Positions 25,445 through 34,565 are shown, counted from the first letter of the stretch. The stretch is 64,000 bases of DNA from CAZBUB01 sp964494985 (GCA_964494985.1 CAZBUB010000005.1:1-64000); one strand, 5' to 3'. Notes: generated from the sequence alone by a model not told the origin. Made by a program: numbers and translations.

Positions 25445-26251
25445 ATGACAGCACCCAGCAACCCCATGCAGATCTATAGTCTCTTGGAAAAATCCGATTG
25501 CGGGCAGTGTGGAGAGCCCACCTGTCTGGCCTTTGCCGCTGCCGTGTTCAGGGGGCAAAGGAGTCTGGCTGAGTGTCCACGCCTGGACCCGGAAACAGTT
25601 CAGCAGTATGCAGGCCAAGAGGCCAAAAAATCCGGGCCTGAAGAGGATATGTACCAGGCCATGCATGAGCTGCAGCAAAAGGTGCCTGGCCTGGATCTGC
25701 AGGAGGCTGCCCAGAGGACAGGAGGCCGCCTGACCCGGGACAGGATCACGGTCAAGGTCATGGGCAAGGACTTTAGCGTGGATAAGCAGGGCAGGCTGCA
25801 TGCAGAGATCCATACCAACCCCTGGGTAGGTATACCGGTTTTGAACTATATCCTAAACGGCAAGGGCCTGGAGCCCAAGGGCAAATGGCTGCCCTTCCGG
25901 GAGCTGCCCGGGGGCAGGGTCAGGAGCGGGCTGTTTGAGCAGCGCTGCGAAAAGCCCTTGAAGAAAATTGCTGATGAATATACAGGACTCTTTCAGGACA
26001 TGCTGGATATCTTCAATGTCCAGCAGGTGGATGATGAGCAGCAGGCAGACATTTCCATTTTGCTCTATCCCCTGCCCAAGGTGCCCATGCTGATCTGTTA
26101 CTGGCAGGCGGACGAGGGCCTGGAGTCCAGCCTGCATATCTTTTTTGACGAAACCGCCACGGAAAACGTGGGCATAGACGGGGTCTTTTCCATAGGCTCA
26201 GGTCTGGCCCAGATGTTCGAGAAGCTGGCCCGTAGACATGCGGGAATTTAA
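25445..26251 (+). CDS. DUF3786 protein with N-terminal [4Fe-4S] motif
   Basis: The N-terminal SDCGQCGEPTCLAFAAAV...AECP gives the pattern C-x2-C-x4-C-x16-C (Cys19, 22, 27, 44), as in the Fe-S domain of corrinoid/Fe-S proteins and Fe-S cluster proteins of anaerobes. The remainder corresponds to DUF3786 (VKVMGKDFSVDKQGRL...PWVGIPVLNYILNGKG...FDETATENVGIDGVFSIGSGLAQMFEKL), which occurs in strict anaerobes and is proposed to bind cobamide-like ligands or act with methyltransferases; its function is unproven. Malic enzyme follows 14 bases later, so an operon is likely. Confidence 0.85.
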   Translation: MTAPSNPMQIYSLLEKSDCGQCGEPTCLAFAAAVFRGQRSLAECPRLDPETVQQYAGQEAKKSGPEEDMYQAMHELQQKVPGLDLQEAAQRTGGRLTRDRITVKVMGKDFSVDKQGRLHAEIHTNPWVGIPVLNYILNGKGLEPKGKWLPFRELPGGRVRSGLFEQRCEKPLKKIADEYTGLFQDMLDIFNVQQVDDEQQADISILLYPLPKVPMLICYWQADEGLESSLHIFFDETATENVGIDGVFSIGSGLAQMFEKLARRHAGI

Positions 26252-26265
26252 ACAAGGAGAGCTAG

Positions 26266-27912
26266 ATGAGCAAAACAGGACCTGATCCCTCAAGCTTGCC
26301 CCAGGGGTTTGGGCTGCTGCGGGATCCTCTACTGAACAAAAGCACTGCCTTTACCCAGAGAGAGCGGGAAAAACTGGGGCTTTCAGGGCTGCTGCCTCCC
26401 AGGGTGCATACCCAGGAGGAGCAGTTGCAAAGGGTCCTGGAGAATCTGCGGCGCAAGCAGTCTGATCTGGAGAAATACATCTTTCTGGTCTCCCTGCAGG
26501 ACAGGAACGAATACCTGTTCACCAGGCTGGTGCTGGAGAATCTGCGGGAGACCCTGCCCATTATCTATACTCCCACCGTGGGCAAGGCCTGCCAGGAGTA
26601 CGGACACATTTTCCGCAGACCCAGGGGCCTGTTTGTCTCCTCTAAAGACAAGGGCAGGATCAGAGAGCTTTTTGACAATTGGCCCCGGCGGGATGTGCGG
26701 GTGATAGTGGTCACTGACGGAGAGCGCATCCTGGGCCTGGGAGATCTGGGGGCTGACGGTATGGGCATCCCCATAGGCAAGCTCTCCCTGTACACAGCCT
26801 GCGCCGGCATAGCTCCTTGGCACTGTCTCCCAGTGTGCATTGACGTGGGCACCAACAGTGAAGAGCGCCTCAAGGATCCCTTGTATATCGGCATGCAGCA
26901 TTACAGGTTAAGGGGGGAAGAATATCAGGAGATTATGGAAGAATTTGTGAGCGCTGTGCAAGACAAGTTTCCCCAGGCCTTGATCCAGTTCGAGGACTTT
27001 GGCAATAAGAATGCCTTTTGGCTGCTCAAGCGCTATCAACAGCGGGCCCGTTGTTTCAATGACGATATCCAGGGTACTGCTGCAGTGGCAGTGGCTGGTC
27101 TGCAGGCTTCCATGCGTCTTTTGCAAGGGAGTTTGAAAGAGCAGAAGTTTCTATTCATGGGTGCCGGGGAGGCAGGCACCGGGATTGGGGAGCTTCTGGT
27201 CACTGCCCTACAAGAAGAGGGCCTCAGTGAAGAAGAAGCTAGGCAGTGTTGCTGGTTCGTGGATTCCAAAGGTTTGGTGGTGGCTTCCAGGCAAGATCTG
27301 GATGAGCATAAAAGGGCCTTTGCCCACCAGGCTGAGCATGTCCAGGATCTGGCCTCTGCAGTCAGGGAGCTGCAGCCCACTGCTCTGATCGGAGTCTGCG
27401 GCCAGCCCAGGGTTTTTACCCCAGAGATCCTGCAGGAGATGGCCAGGCTGAACCAAAGGCCTATTGTTTTTGCCCTGTCTAATCCCACGGAACGCTCGGA
27501 ATGCACTGCCCAGGAGGCTTACGAGCATACCCAGGGCAAGGCTGTTTTTGCCAGCGGCAGTCCATTTGATGCTGTCACCTGTCACGGCAAAACCCATATT
27601 CCAGGCCAAGGCAATAATGTATACATCTTCCCAGGCGTGGGCCTGGCGATTATGGCCTGCAAGATCAAGCTGGTCACGGATGAGATGTTTACTGCGGCAG
27701 CCAGGGCCTTGTCCAGGCAGGTTACAGAGGAGCTGTTAAGCCTGGGCTGCATCTATCCGCCTATCAGCGATATCCGAAATATCTCCTTGCAGATTGCAGA
27801 GGAGGTGGCAGAGGTGGCCTATGCCCAGGGCCTGGCTGCAGAGCCCAGGCCTCAGGATTTGAGGTCATTTATCCAGGAGCAGATGTTCGATCCCAGATAT
27901 GAAATCTATGTG
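26266..27912 (+). CDS. maeA: Malic enzyme, NAD-type large form
   Basis: Oxidative decarboxylase converting malate to pyruvate plus CO2 and NAD(P)H. Recognised by IIYTPTVGKACQEY (catalytic Tyr near residue 103), GLGDLGADGMGIPIGKLSLYTACAGI (catalytic Lys near 173), the metal-binding IQFEDFGNKNAF near 245, and the dinucleotide loop FMGAGEAGTGIGELL near 298. The C-terminal region has VIFALSNPTERSE-type sequence (IVFALSNPTERSECTAQEAY). Length of 549 residues matches the MaeA/SfcA group. AAGGAGAG precedes the start. Its stop codon coincides with the left end of palindromic element B. Cofactor preference not determined. Confidence 0.95.
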
Positions 27913-28231
27913 TAACTATTCACCAGGTCCGGGGGTTCGGTCCACAGGACTCAAAAAACTCGCTCCTAAGAATGCGTAAAGCAAAAGTTTGCTATTGGAC
28001 CTCTTGAACTTCCAGAGGATCGTGGTGAACTTTAAGGTTGAAATAGCTTGCACAGTTTTGCTGAACGTATTCTAAATCGCTCAGATCCGGCACCTACTTT
28101 TGCAGGCCTACTCGAATCGTTAAAACGAAAAAGTAACAGAAGTAGGTGCCGGAAGCCTGTGGACCGAACCTCCCGACCTTGGTTTCTTCCTCGGGAATGC
28201 TTATCCGAGCATAGTAGATGGTGAATAAATA
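27913..28231 (+). repeat. Palindromic dispersed element, copy B, with a nested hairpin
   Basis: Starts TAACTATTCACCA, the first three bases being the malic-enzyme stop codon, and ends TGGTGAATAAATA. The internal stem GGTTCGGTCCACAGG (27934-27948) pairs exactly with 28156-28170. A second stem is formed by AGAATGCG-like and CGTATTCT-like segments. Near the centre the short palindrome found in copies A and C is replaced by a 68-base hairpin with 14-bp perfect arms (28086-28099 and 28140-28153). The element fills the gap between convergent maeA and the BCCT transporter and could fold as a transcript terminator in both directions. Confidence 0.88.
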
Positions 28232-28240
28232 CATCTATGT

Positions 28241-29773
28241 TTAGCTTTGGCGGGGCAGCTCATCATCCTTCCTCCTGCCCCGTAGCTCGTACTTGAATTC
28301 GTAGGCCAGGCCTTTGTGCAGGCTGCGGCACAAAAAGAGCATGATCAGGGTGAAAGGCAGTGCTGCGGCTATGGACATCCGCTGCAAGGCCTCCAGGCCT
28401 CCGGAGTAGAGCAGGATGGCAGCTGTGCTGGAGACGGTGAGGCCCCAGACGATTTTCTTAGATGCCGGGGGAAAGAGCCTGCCTCCAGAGGTCATCATGG
28501 AGAGCACAAAGGTTGCCGAGTCAGCGGAAGTCACAAAGAAGATCCCCAGCAGCAGAACTGTGATCAGGCTGAGCAAAGCACTCAAAGGATAGTAATCGTA
28601 GAGTTTGAACAGTCCCACCGCAACATCTTCAGAGACAATCTGGGCCAGCCCGGCATCTTGGCCCAGCTCCAGAAAAAAAGCGGCGCCGCCAAAGACGCTG
28701 AACCAGAAAAAGGTCAGCAAGGTGGGCGCCAGAAGGGCGCCCAGGATGAATTCCTTTATAGTCCGCCCCCTGGAGATGCTGGCCACGAATAGGCCTACGA
28801 ACGGGGACCAGGCTATCCACCAGGCCCAGTAGAACAGGGTCCAGGACTGGGTCCATTCGTAGCCCCGAAAAGGATTGGTGGCCAGGCTCATATTGAACAG
28901 GGAGCTGAAGTAGTCCGCAAAGGTGTTGGTGAAGACATTCAGGATATAAGTGGTGGGTCCAGCCAGGAGCATGAACAGAAGCAGCAAGATAGCCAGCAGA
29001 ATATTGACCTTGCTCAGGATCTGGATGCCCTTGTCCAGCCCGGTCATGCTGGAGATCATGAATAGTACTGTGACCACGGCTATTATGATGAAGGTGGTTC
29101 CTAGACTGGACTGGAAGCCAAAGACTTCTCCAAGTCCACTAGTAATCTGCATGGCGCCCAGGCCCAAGGAAGTGGCGATGCCGAAGATTGTGGCAAATAC
29201 TGCCAGAATGTCGATGGCATAGCCCAAAGGGCCATAGATGCGATCCCCCAACAAAGGATAGAAGCAGCTGGAGATAAGCGGGGGCATACCCCTGCGGAAT
29301 GAGAAGTAGGCAATGCTCAGGCTCATAACTATGTAGATGGCCCAAGGCTGCAGCCCCCAATGGAAGAAGCTGTACTGCATGGCAAAGCCTGCGGCCCTGT
29401 CCGAATGATCGGCTATGTATTCCGGAGGATTTAAGTAATGGCTTAAGGGTTCGGCTACGCCCCAGAAGATGAGCCCAATGCCCATGCCTGCAGCAAAGAG
29501 CATGCTGAACCAGCCAAAGTAGGAATATTGAGGCTTCTCATGGTCCTGGCCCAGCTTGATCCTGCCGTATTTGCTAAAGGCCATACAAAGGCTGAAGACC
29601 ACGAACAGGAAGGCGGCCACCAGATAGCCCCAGCCGAAGTGCTCGATAATTCTCTGGTGCAGATAGCTGGAGAAGGCATCCAGTTCTTCCGGCCGGAACA
29701 GGCCTAATCCTACCAGGGCCAGGACAATGCCCAGGGAAACCAGAAACACAATGTTTTCTCGTAAGCGCTGCAT
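28241..29773 (-). CDS. BCCT-family osmolyte transporter (betaine/carnitine/choline)
   Basis: Secondary transporter for quaternary ammonium compatible solutes, usually Na+-driven and osmotically controlled. Hydrophobic, about 12 transmembrane helices. Family features include FGWFSMLFAAGMGIGLIFWGVAEPLSHYLNPP, SFFHWGLQPWAIY, the Trp-rich WTLFYWAWWIAWSPFVGLFVASISRGRT near residue 320, and FWFSVFGGAAFF. The ATG at 29773 is chosen because AAAGGAG precedes it; the frame is open further up, but that part overlaps the upstream universal-stress gene. The short cytosolic tail is basic. Only 11 bases separate it from the uspA-like gene, so the two are an operon. Confidence 0.93.
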   Translation of the reverse strand: MQRLRENIVFLVSLGIVLALVGLGLFRPEELDAFSSYLHQRIIEHFGWGYLVAAFLFVVFSLCMAFSKYGRIKLGQDHEKPQYSYFGWFSMLFAAGMGIGLIFWGVAEPLSHYLNPPEYIADHSDRAAGFAMQYSFFHWGLQPWAIYIVMSLSIAYFSFRRGMPPLISSCFYPLLGDRIYGPLGYAIDILAVFATIFGIATSLGLGAMQITSGLGEVFGFQSSLGTTFIIIAVVTVLFMISSMTGLDKGIQILSKVNILLAILLLLFMLLAGPTTYILNVFTNTFADYFSSLFNMSLATNPFRGYEWTQSWTLFYWAWWIAWSPFVGLFVASISRGRTIKEFILGALLAPTLLTFFWFSVFGGAAFFLELGQDAGLAQIVSEDVAVGLFKLYDYYPLSALLSLITVLLLGIFFVTSADSATFVLSMMTSGGRLFPPASKKIVWGLTVSSTAAILLYSGGLEALQRMSIAAALPFTLIMLFLCRSLHKGLAYEFKYELRGRRKDDELPRQS

Positions 29774-29784
29774 GCCTGGCTCCT

Positions 29785-30606
29785 TTATTGCTTTTGCCTC
29801 AGGCCGGGGATGATGAATGTTGAGCAATGGGCCTTATCAGGTACGCTTTCGGCCACTGAACCTAACAGATTGGCAAATGGGGCCTCCTGGTCGAATTTGC
29901 CCAGAATTATCAGATCCACGTCATGCTTCCAGGCCTGAAGTACTATCTGGTCCTTGATGGAACCCACGGTCTGCAGTTTTTGGATCTGATTATAGGCATG
30001 GCTGCATTCAGACTCCAGCCTGGAGAGATTTTGCAGCACCTGATTGCGTCTGGCTTCCTCAGCCAGGGGATCTGGGGCCCTGGAGCCTACATGGAGCAGG
30101 TACAGGGTGTCAGCCTGGAATCTGGAATCGATAAGGTAGTTCATAACTCTGCTATCTGTCCTTTTGAAATCTGTGGCGTAGAGCACCTTGTTCAGGCTTA
30201 ATCTAGGAGCCTTGTAGGAAGGCCTTTTATAGATAAACACAGGCAGATCGCTTTGCCTGACAATATCTTTGAGCAGATTGCCCAGCACTGCCTGGCGCAG
30301 GGCACTTTTGGCCTGCCAAAGCAAGCTGATGAAATGCGCATCCAGCTCATTGGAGATGCGGGCTACCTCTGTGGCCACGTATCCTGTTTTGAAGTACATT
30401 TCGCACTCAAAGCCCTGGTCCCTTACCTGGTGGGCGATTTGCAAAAGTTTGTCTTGACGTTTGGAGTTGGAGCCGGCCTTGTCAGTACCCAGGACATGCA
30501 CCAGATAGACATGGCTGGTGCCCAAATCCTGGATTGCCTCCAGCATGTTCAATATCTTATATTGCGTCTCTTTTAGGCTAAGGGGCAGGACAGTTTTCTG
30601 CAACAT
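29785..30606 (-). CDS. Tandem universal stress protein (UspA family)
   Basis: Two UspA-like alpha/beta domains in one chain, about residues 1-127 and 138-273. Each has the opening strand (TVLPLS, KVLYATDF) and a nucleotide-loop-like end (DLPVFIY, CSTFIIPG). The ATP-binding pattern Gx2Gx9G(S/T) is only partly kept (LGNLL, LLGSVAESVPDKAHCS). It lies immediately upstream of the BCCT transporter, a common pairing in which a Usp domain may sense energy state and modulate transport. Confidence 0.83.
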   Translation of the reverse strand: MLQKTVLPLSLKETQYKILNMLEAIQDLGTSHVYLVHVLGTDKAGSNSKRQDKLLQIAHQVRDQGFECEMYFKTGYVATEVARISNELDAHFISLLWQAKSALRQAVLGNLLKDIVRQSDLPVFIYKRPSYKAPRLSLNKVLYATDFKRTDSRVMNYLIDSRFQADTLYLLHVGSRAPDPLAEEARRNQVLQNLSRLESECSHAYNQIQKLQTVGSIKDQIVLQAWKHDVDLIILGKFDQEAPFANLLGSVAESVPDKAHCSTFIIPGLRQKQ

Positions 30607-30714
30607 TCAGCAAAACTCCAGGCCAAGCGGCCAGATAATGGTTTCAATGTGTTGGATGCAAATGGAACCAAGCCTTAAGCTGAGCTAGGTCCCTGAAAAC
30701 CAAGGTAGGCTAAA

Positions 30715-30732
30715 ACCAAACTACTGTTTGGT
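30715..30732. promoter_or_regulatory. Inverted repeat between divergent usp and permease genes
   Basis: ACCAAAC-TACT-GTTTGGT, a perfect 7-bp inverted repeat with a 4-base centre, lies in the shared upstream region of the usp-BCCT operon and the split permease operon, 59 bases upstream of the permease start. Such sites often bind dimeric repressors. No regulator gene is adjacent. Confidence 0.35.
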
Positions 30733-30790
30733 CAATAAGTTATAACTTCTGATTGAAAACACACAATAACTTTGCCCTTGGAGGCTTGCA

Positions 30791-31360
30791 GTGAAAGAAA
30801 TGCGCCGTATATATGTTATCATGGGCCTGGCTTGCGTGCTGCTATCTGTCCTGGCCTGGAGCAGGGGTGGCTGGGAACAGTTGCTGCATGGGATGCATAT
30901 CGGAATGCTGATGCTGATAAAGCTCCTGCCCCTTTTGTTGCTGGCTTTTGCCAGTGCAGGGCTTATATCCGCTGTCAGCTCGGGAAAAGAGGCCTCTCGC
31001 TGGTTGGGAAGCGAATCCGGACTGAAGGGCATCCTGCTGGGAGGATTGGCAGGGGCCCTGGTGCCAGGGGGGCCTTTTATCTTCTTTCCTTTGGCAGCCA
31101 CATTGCTGGTCTCAGGCGCAGGACTGGGCACGGTGATCAGCTTTGTGACCGCCAAAAATCTCTGGACTTTGACCAGGCTGCCCATAGAGATTGCCCTTTT
31201 AGGCCCTGAGCTGACTGTGCTCCGCTATGCCCTGACTTTTGCCTTCCCCATTCTGGCCGGACTTATGGCTCATTTTTTTCTTCAGGGCCAGACAGAAAAG
31301 CTCAAACAGGAAATCAGCAGGCTGCAGCATCTGCGAAACCCCAACCAAAAAATCGAGTAG
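30791..31360 (+). CDS. Permease half-protein A (DUF318/ArsP-like)
   Basis: Hydrophobic 189-residue protein with about five transmembrane helices. Its core LLPLLLLAFASAGLISA...WLG...GLKGILLGGLAGALVPGGPFIFFPLAATLL resembles one half of the two-fold repeated predicted permeases of the DUF318/ArsP type. The following gene contains the matching half, so the transporter is probably a heterodimer. GTG is used as start because GGAGG lies 6 bases upstream; the ATG three codons later is too far from it. Substrate unknown (organoarsenic efflux in ArsP; other members uncharacterised). Confidence 0.75.
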   Translation: MKEMRRIYVIMGLACVLLSVLAWSRGGWEQLLHGMHIGMLMLIKLLPLLLLAFASAGLISAVSSGKEASRWLGSESGLKGILLGGLAGALVPGGPFIFFPLAATLLVSGAGLGTVISFVTAKNLWTLTRLPIEIALLGPELTVLRYALTFAFPILAGLMAHFFLQGQTEKLKQEISRLQHLRNPNQKIE

Positions 31361-31366
31361 CACGGG

Positions 31367-31849
31367 ATGTGGATCTCATCCGGCTTTTTGTTAGTTATGA
31401 CCCTGGGGCTTTTTGTCCTGGCCAGAAAAAAAAGGGACGGTTCCCATATGAGCGGGCTCAAGCAGGCCTGGGTTATGTTTTTCAGTCTACTGCCCCTATT
31501 GCTGCTGGCCTTCTTGCTGGCCGGGCTGCTCCAGGCGGCGGTGCCGCCAGAGACTATCCAATCCTGGCTGGGTGAGGAGGCAGGCTGGAAAGGGGTTGTG
31601 ATCGGGACCTTTGCAGGCAGTTTGATCCTGGGCGGGCCTTATGCAGCGTTTCCTGTGATTTCCAGCATCTATGAGCTAGGGGCCGGGCTGGCAACTGTGG
31701 TGTCCATGATTACCGGCTGGGCCCTTTTGGGCCTGGGACAGCTGATCATGGGCCTGGCTTTTATTGGCCCTCGTTTTACTGTGCTGCGCACGCTGTTGGT
31801 ACTGATCTTTCCCTTTCTGGCCGGAGGGATCTGCCTTTTGTTGCTTTAA
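31367..31849 (+). CDS. Permease half-protein B (DUF318/ArsP-like)
   Basis: Partner of the preceding gene, six bases away. It repeats the same core: SLLPLLLLAFLLAGLLQAAVPPETIQSWLGEEAGWKGVVIGTFAGSLILGGPYAAFPVISSIYELGAG, with about four transmembrane helices. The Gly-Gly-Pro-(F/Y) kink motif is present in both halves (PGGPFIFFP and LGGPYAAFP). Both proteins are needed to reach the size of a full two-repeat permease. Palindromic element C begins three bases after its stop codon. Confidence 0.75.
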   Translation: MWISSGFLLVMTLGLFVLARKKRDGSHMSGLKQAWVMFFSLLPLLLLAFLLAGLLQAAVPPETIQSWLGEEAGWKGVVIGTFAGSLILGGPYAAFPVISSIYELGAGLATVVSMITGWALLGLGQLIMGLAFIGPRFTVLRTLLVLIFPFLAGGICLLLL

Positions 31850-31852
31850 ATG

Positions 31853-32111
31853 TAACTGTTCACCAGGTCCAGAGGTTCGGCCCACAGGGCGCAAAAAACT
31901 CGCTCCCAAGAATGCGTAAAGCAAAAGTCTGATTTTGGACCTCTTGAACTTCCAGATGACTATGGTGGACTTTGAGGTTGAAATAGCTTGCACAGTTTTG
32001 CTGAACGCATTCTAAGTCGCTCAAACATTTTGAGCCCTGTGGGCCGAACCCCCGGACCTTGGTTTCTTCCTCGGTAATACTTATCCGAGTATAGTAGATG
32101 GTGAATAAATA
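31853..32111 (+). repeat. Palindromic dispersed element, copy C
   Basis: The simplest copy, 259 bp, in the same orientation as B. Terminal repeats are TAACTGTTCACCA and TGGTGAATAAATA. Stem GGTTCGGCCCACAGG (31874-31888) pairs exactly with 32036-32050; AGAATGCGT pairs exactly with ACGCATTCT farther in; CTCAAACATTTTGAG forms a small palindrome beside the 3' arm; and CTCGG/CCGAG forms another near the right end. It lies between the convergent permease and K+ channel genes. Confidence 0.88.
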
Positions 32112-32119
32112 CCTTTAAA

Positions 32120-33829
32120 TCAGATATAGGGCCTGCTGCTGTTTTGCTCGAAATGCTGCAGGAATTTCTTTTCCGCCTGGGTGGTGCCGATCAGGATGAG
32201 CTCCTGGCCCTTTTGCAGCATGAATTCTGGCTCAGGGTTGATGCGCATTTTAGTGCCTATGCGTACCGCGATTACGCTGCAGCTGGTTTTTTCCCTGATT
32301 TTACTTTGCATGAGAGACTTGTTGACCAGTGCCTTGGGAATGGGCTGGCGGAAGATGTTCAGGCCTTCGGCCACCATGAGCTCCTTGTCCTCTTTGAGGA
32401 AGTTAAGCACTGCGTTGGCCCCCATGGAGGCGTAGGACATGACCAGGTCCGCCCCTGCCAGGTGCAACTGGCTAATGTTGCGATCCAAAGTGGCCCTGGT
32501 AATAATCTGAATGTCCGGCCGCAGTCTGCGACAATATATGGCCAGGTAGATGTTCATGTTGTCGTTGTTGGTGGTGATGATCACCGAGGGGGCATGCTCG
32601 ATTCCTGCCTGTTTTAGAACTTCCCAGTCAGCAGCATCTCCCAGGATAATGCCTTCCTGGTCCCGGGCAACCCTGGGACTTTTGTCCACAATGCAAAAGC
32701 CTATACCGCTTGCACGCAGGGCTTCTGCAGCTGCCTTGCCCACCCTGCCTCCACCCAGGATAAGCACTGGTTCCCTGGAGACGCTGTATACGCTGTAAAG
32801 CTTGTCATAGCGTTGCAGTTGTTCTTCTGAGCCTGCCAGAACCAGCACAGTCTGAGGGCCGATCTCTGTATTCGGTCCAGGGAGCTTGAAACTGCCCCTT
32901 TGCCAGAGACCTACTACGTTCACACCGGTGTTTTCCCGGATGCCGCTCTCCCGAAGGATTTTGCCCTCCAAGGGAGTCCGCATGGCAGGGGACTCGGCAA
33001 TGGCCAACTGATCAAACTTGCCGATGATATTGGCGTGCATGCTGACTCCAAATACCCTTCTGGCCAGGGATCTGCCCAGCATCTGGGAGAAGTGGAAGAC
33101 CTGATTGGCCCCGGCCAGCTCCATTATATCCACTGAGGCCTGGCTCTCTGCATTGGCGACAATCGGAGTATAAGCAGAGAGCTCACGCAGGGTGAATATG
33201 GCGTTGGTGTTCAGTTGGTCATCCTGGTTGCAGAATAAAAGTGCTGCCTGGTCTGCGCGGATCTTTTGATAAGTCCTGATATCGTCGGAATCACCCAGGA
33301 CAATTTTATAGCCCTGGTCATAAAGCTCTAGTGCTCGTTGCTGGTCGCTGACCAGGATGGCGTAATCATAGTTGTGCTGTGTGAGCTTGTTGACCAGGGC
33401 CGTACCCACGGCTTCCAGGTTGGTCATGATTACGTGCGCTTTAGTGTCTGGAGGCAGGCTGCGGGGGGTCCGGGCCTTGTCCTGGGCCTCCAGCCAGGGA
33501 GCATAGAAGAATTGTATGAAAGTAAAGGGCAGCATGACCAACAGGAACACCACGCCTGAGATCAGGACCACTACTGAGAAGACGCGGCCGATATCTGTGG
33601 TGAAGATGATGTCCCCGAAGCCCAGGGTGGTCATGGTCACCAGGGTCCAGTAGATGCTGGTGGGCCAAGAGTACTCTTTGCCTTCCAGGGCCATGAGGTG
33701 GTGGAAGATATAGCTGTAGGCCAGGATAAGCAATATCAAGACCAGGATGAACTTAAGCAGAACCTTGACATTGCGCTGGGCGCTTTTAGTCTGGAAAAAA
33801 TAGAGTAATTGGGAAGTTAGAAATTTCAT
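32120..33829 (-). CDS. K+ channel with two RCK (TrkA-type) regulatory modules
   Basis: Ion channel: a hydrophobic helix (about residues 22-44), a pore loop with selectivity filter TMTTLGFGD near residue 68, and a second helix (about 80-108). The cytoplasmic part has two TrkA-N/TrkA-C pairs. The first RCK domain lacks the dinucleotide Gly-rich loop (AHVIMTNLEAVGTALV), while the second keeps it (PVLILGGGRVGKAAAEAL near 355). RCK-gated K+ channels set membrane potential and help osmotic balance, in keeping with the nearby osmolyte transporter. The filter TLGFGD is slightly different from TVGYGD, so ion selectivity is inferred. Confidence 0.88.
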   Translation of the reverse strand: MKFLTSQLLYFFQTKSAQRNVKVLLKFILVLILLILAYSYIFHHLMALEGKEYSWPTSIYWTLVTMTTLGFGDIIFTTDIGRVFSVVVLISGVVFLLVMLPFTFIQFFYAPWLEAQDKARTPRSLPPDTKAHVIMTNLEAVGTALVNKLTQHNYDYAILVSDQQRALELYDQGYKIVLGDSDDIRTYQKIRADQAALLFCNQDDQLNTNAIFTLRELSAYTPIVANAESQASVDIMELAGANQVFHFSQMLGRSLARRVFGVSMHANIIGKFDQLAIAESPAMRTPLEGKILRESGIRENTGVNVVGLWQRGSFKLPGPNTEIGPQTVLVLAGSEEQLQRYDKLYSVYSVSREPVLILGGGRVGKAAAEALRASGIGFCIVDKSPRVARDQEGIILGDAADWEVLKQAGIEHAPSVIITTNNDNMNIYLAIYCRRLRPDIQIITRATLDRNISQLHLAGADLVMSYASMGANAVLNFLKEDKELMVAEGLNIFRQPIPKALVNKSLMQSKIREKTSCSVIAVRIGTKMRINPEPEFMLQKGQELILIGTTQAEKKFLQHFEQNSSRPYI

Positions 33830-34065
33830 ATTTGCTTTGTTTGTCTGGAGTTGTTTTTTGATTTATGTTTGAGTGAAATTATTCCTTGCAGTTGGGAATG
33901 TCCAGTAGCAATGGCTGTGCCTAAACACCGTGATTTAAATCAGCTGGTTGGATCAGTAAAGGGTATGGTTTAGATTGAACATAACTGTGCACCTTATCAG
34001 TTCCTAGCTTTTGAGCACAGCAGGTGGGGAATAATGACGCTTGAACTTGGAAAAAGGGGTGGAAG

Positions 34066-34542
34066 ATGAGCACTCAAATGCGCAGGTGTGCTGCCCAAGG
34101 TCTGCAGGAAGGGGATTCATTTACAATCTCCCGCACCTTTACCCGGGAGGATACCAGATTAATGGGGGATGTCACTCGGGATTACAACCCGGTACATTAT
34201 GAGCCCAGCTGGGCAAAGAGCAAAGGTTTTCAAGCAGAGATCTGTCATGGGCTGCTGGTGGGAGGTATGATCTGCGAGATAGGGGGCCAGCTAGCCTGGT
34301 TGGCTACAGGTATGGACTTTCGCTTTTTGAAGCCTGTCTATTTTGGGGAGACCATCACCTGCAAAATGACCATTACCAAGCTTGATGAGACAGGCAGGGC
34401 ACAGGCTGAGGCAGAGATGTACAATCAGGAAGGGCAAAAGGTCTGTTTGGCAACACTTGGCGGCCGTGTGCCTTGCGGGGAAGAAAAAGAGGTATTGCAT
34501 CAGATCCTGGAGCAGGGGGATCAGGAGAATAAACTGGCCTAG
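34066..34542 (+). CDS. MaoC-like hot-dog hydratase
   Basis: R-specific enoyl-CoA hydratase-type protein. The hydratase 2 signature is clear: FTREDTRLMGDVTRDYNPVHYEPSWAKSKGF (residues about 24-55) with catalytic Asp and His in DYNPVH, followed by CHGLLVGGMI. Likely acts on acyl-CoA or a related thioester; specific substrate unknown. The hypothetical gene 23 bases downstream may be co-transcribed. Confidence 0.87.
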   Translation: MSTQMRRCAAQGLQEGDSFTISRTFTREDTRLMGDVTRDYNPVHYEPSWAKSKGFQAEICHGLLVGGMICEIGGQLAWLATGMDFRFLKPVYFGETITCKMTITKLDETGRAQAEAEMYNQEGQKVCLATLGGRVPCGEEKEVLHQILEQGDQENKLA

Positions 34543-34565
34543 AGCCCAGGAAGCAGTTTTATATT

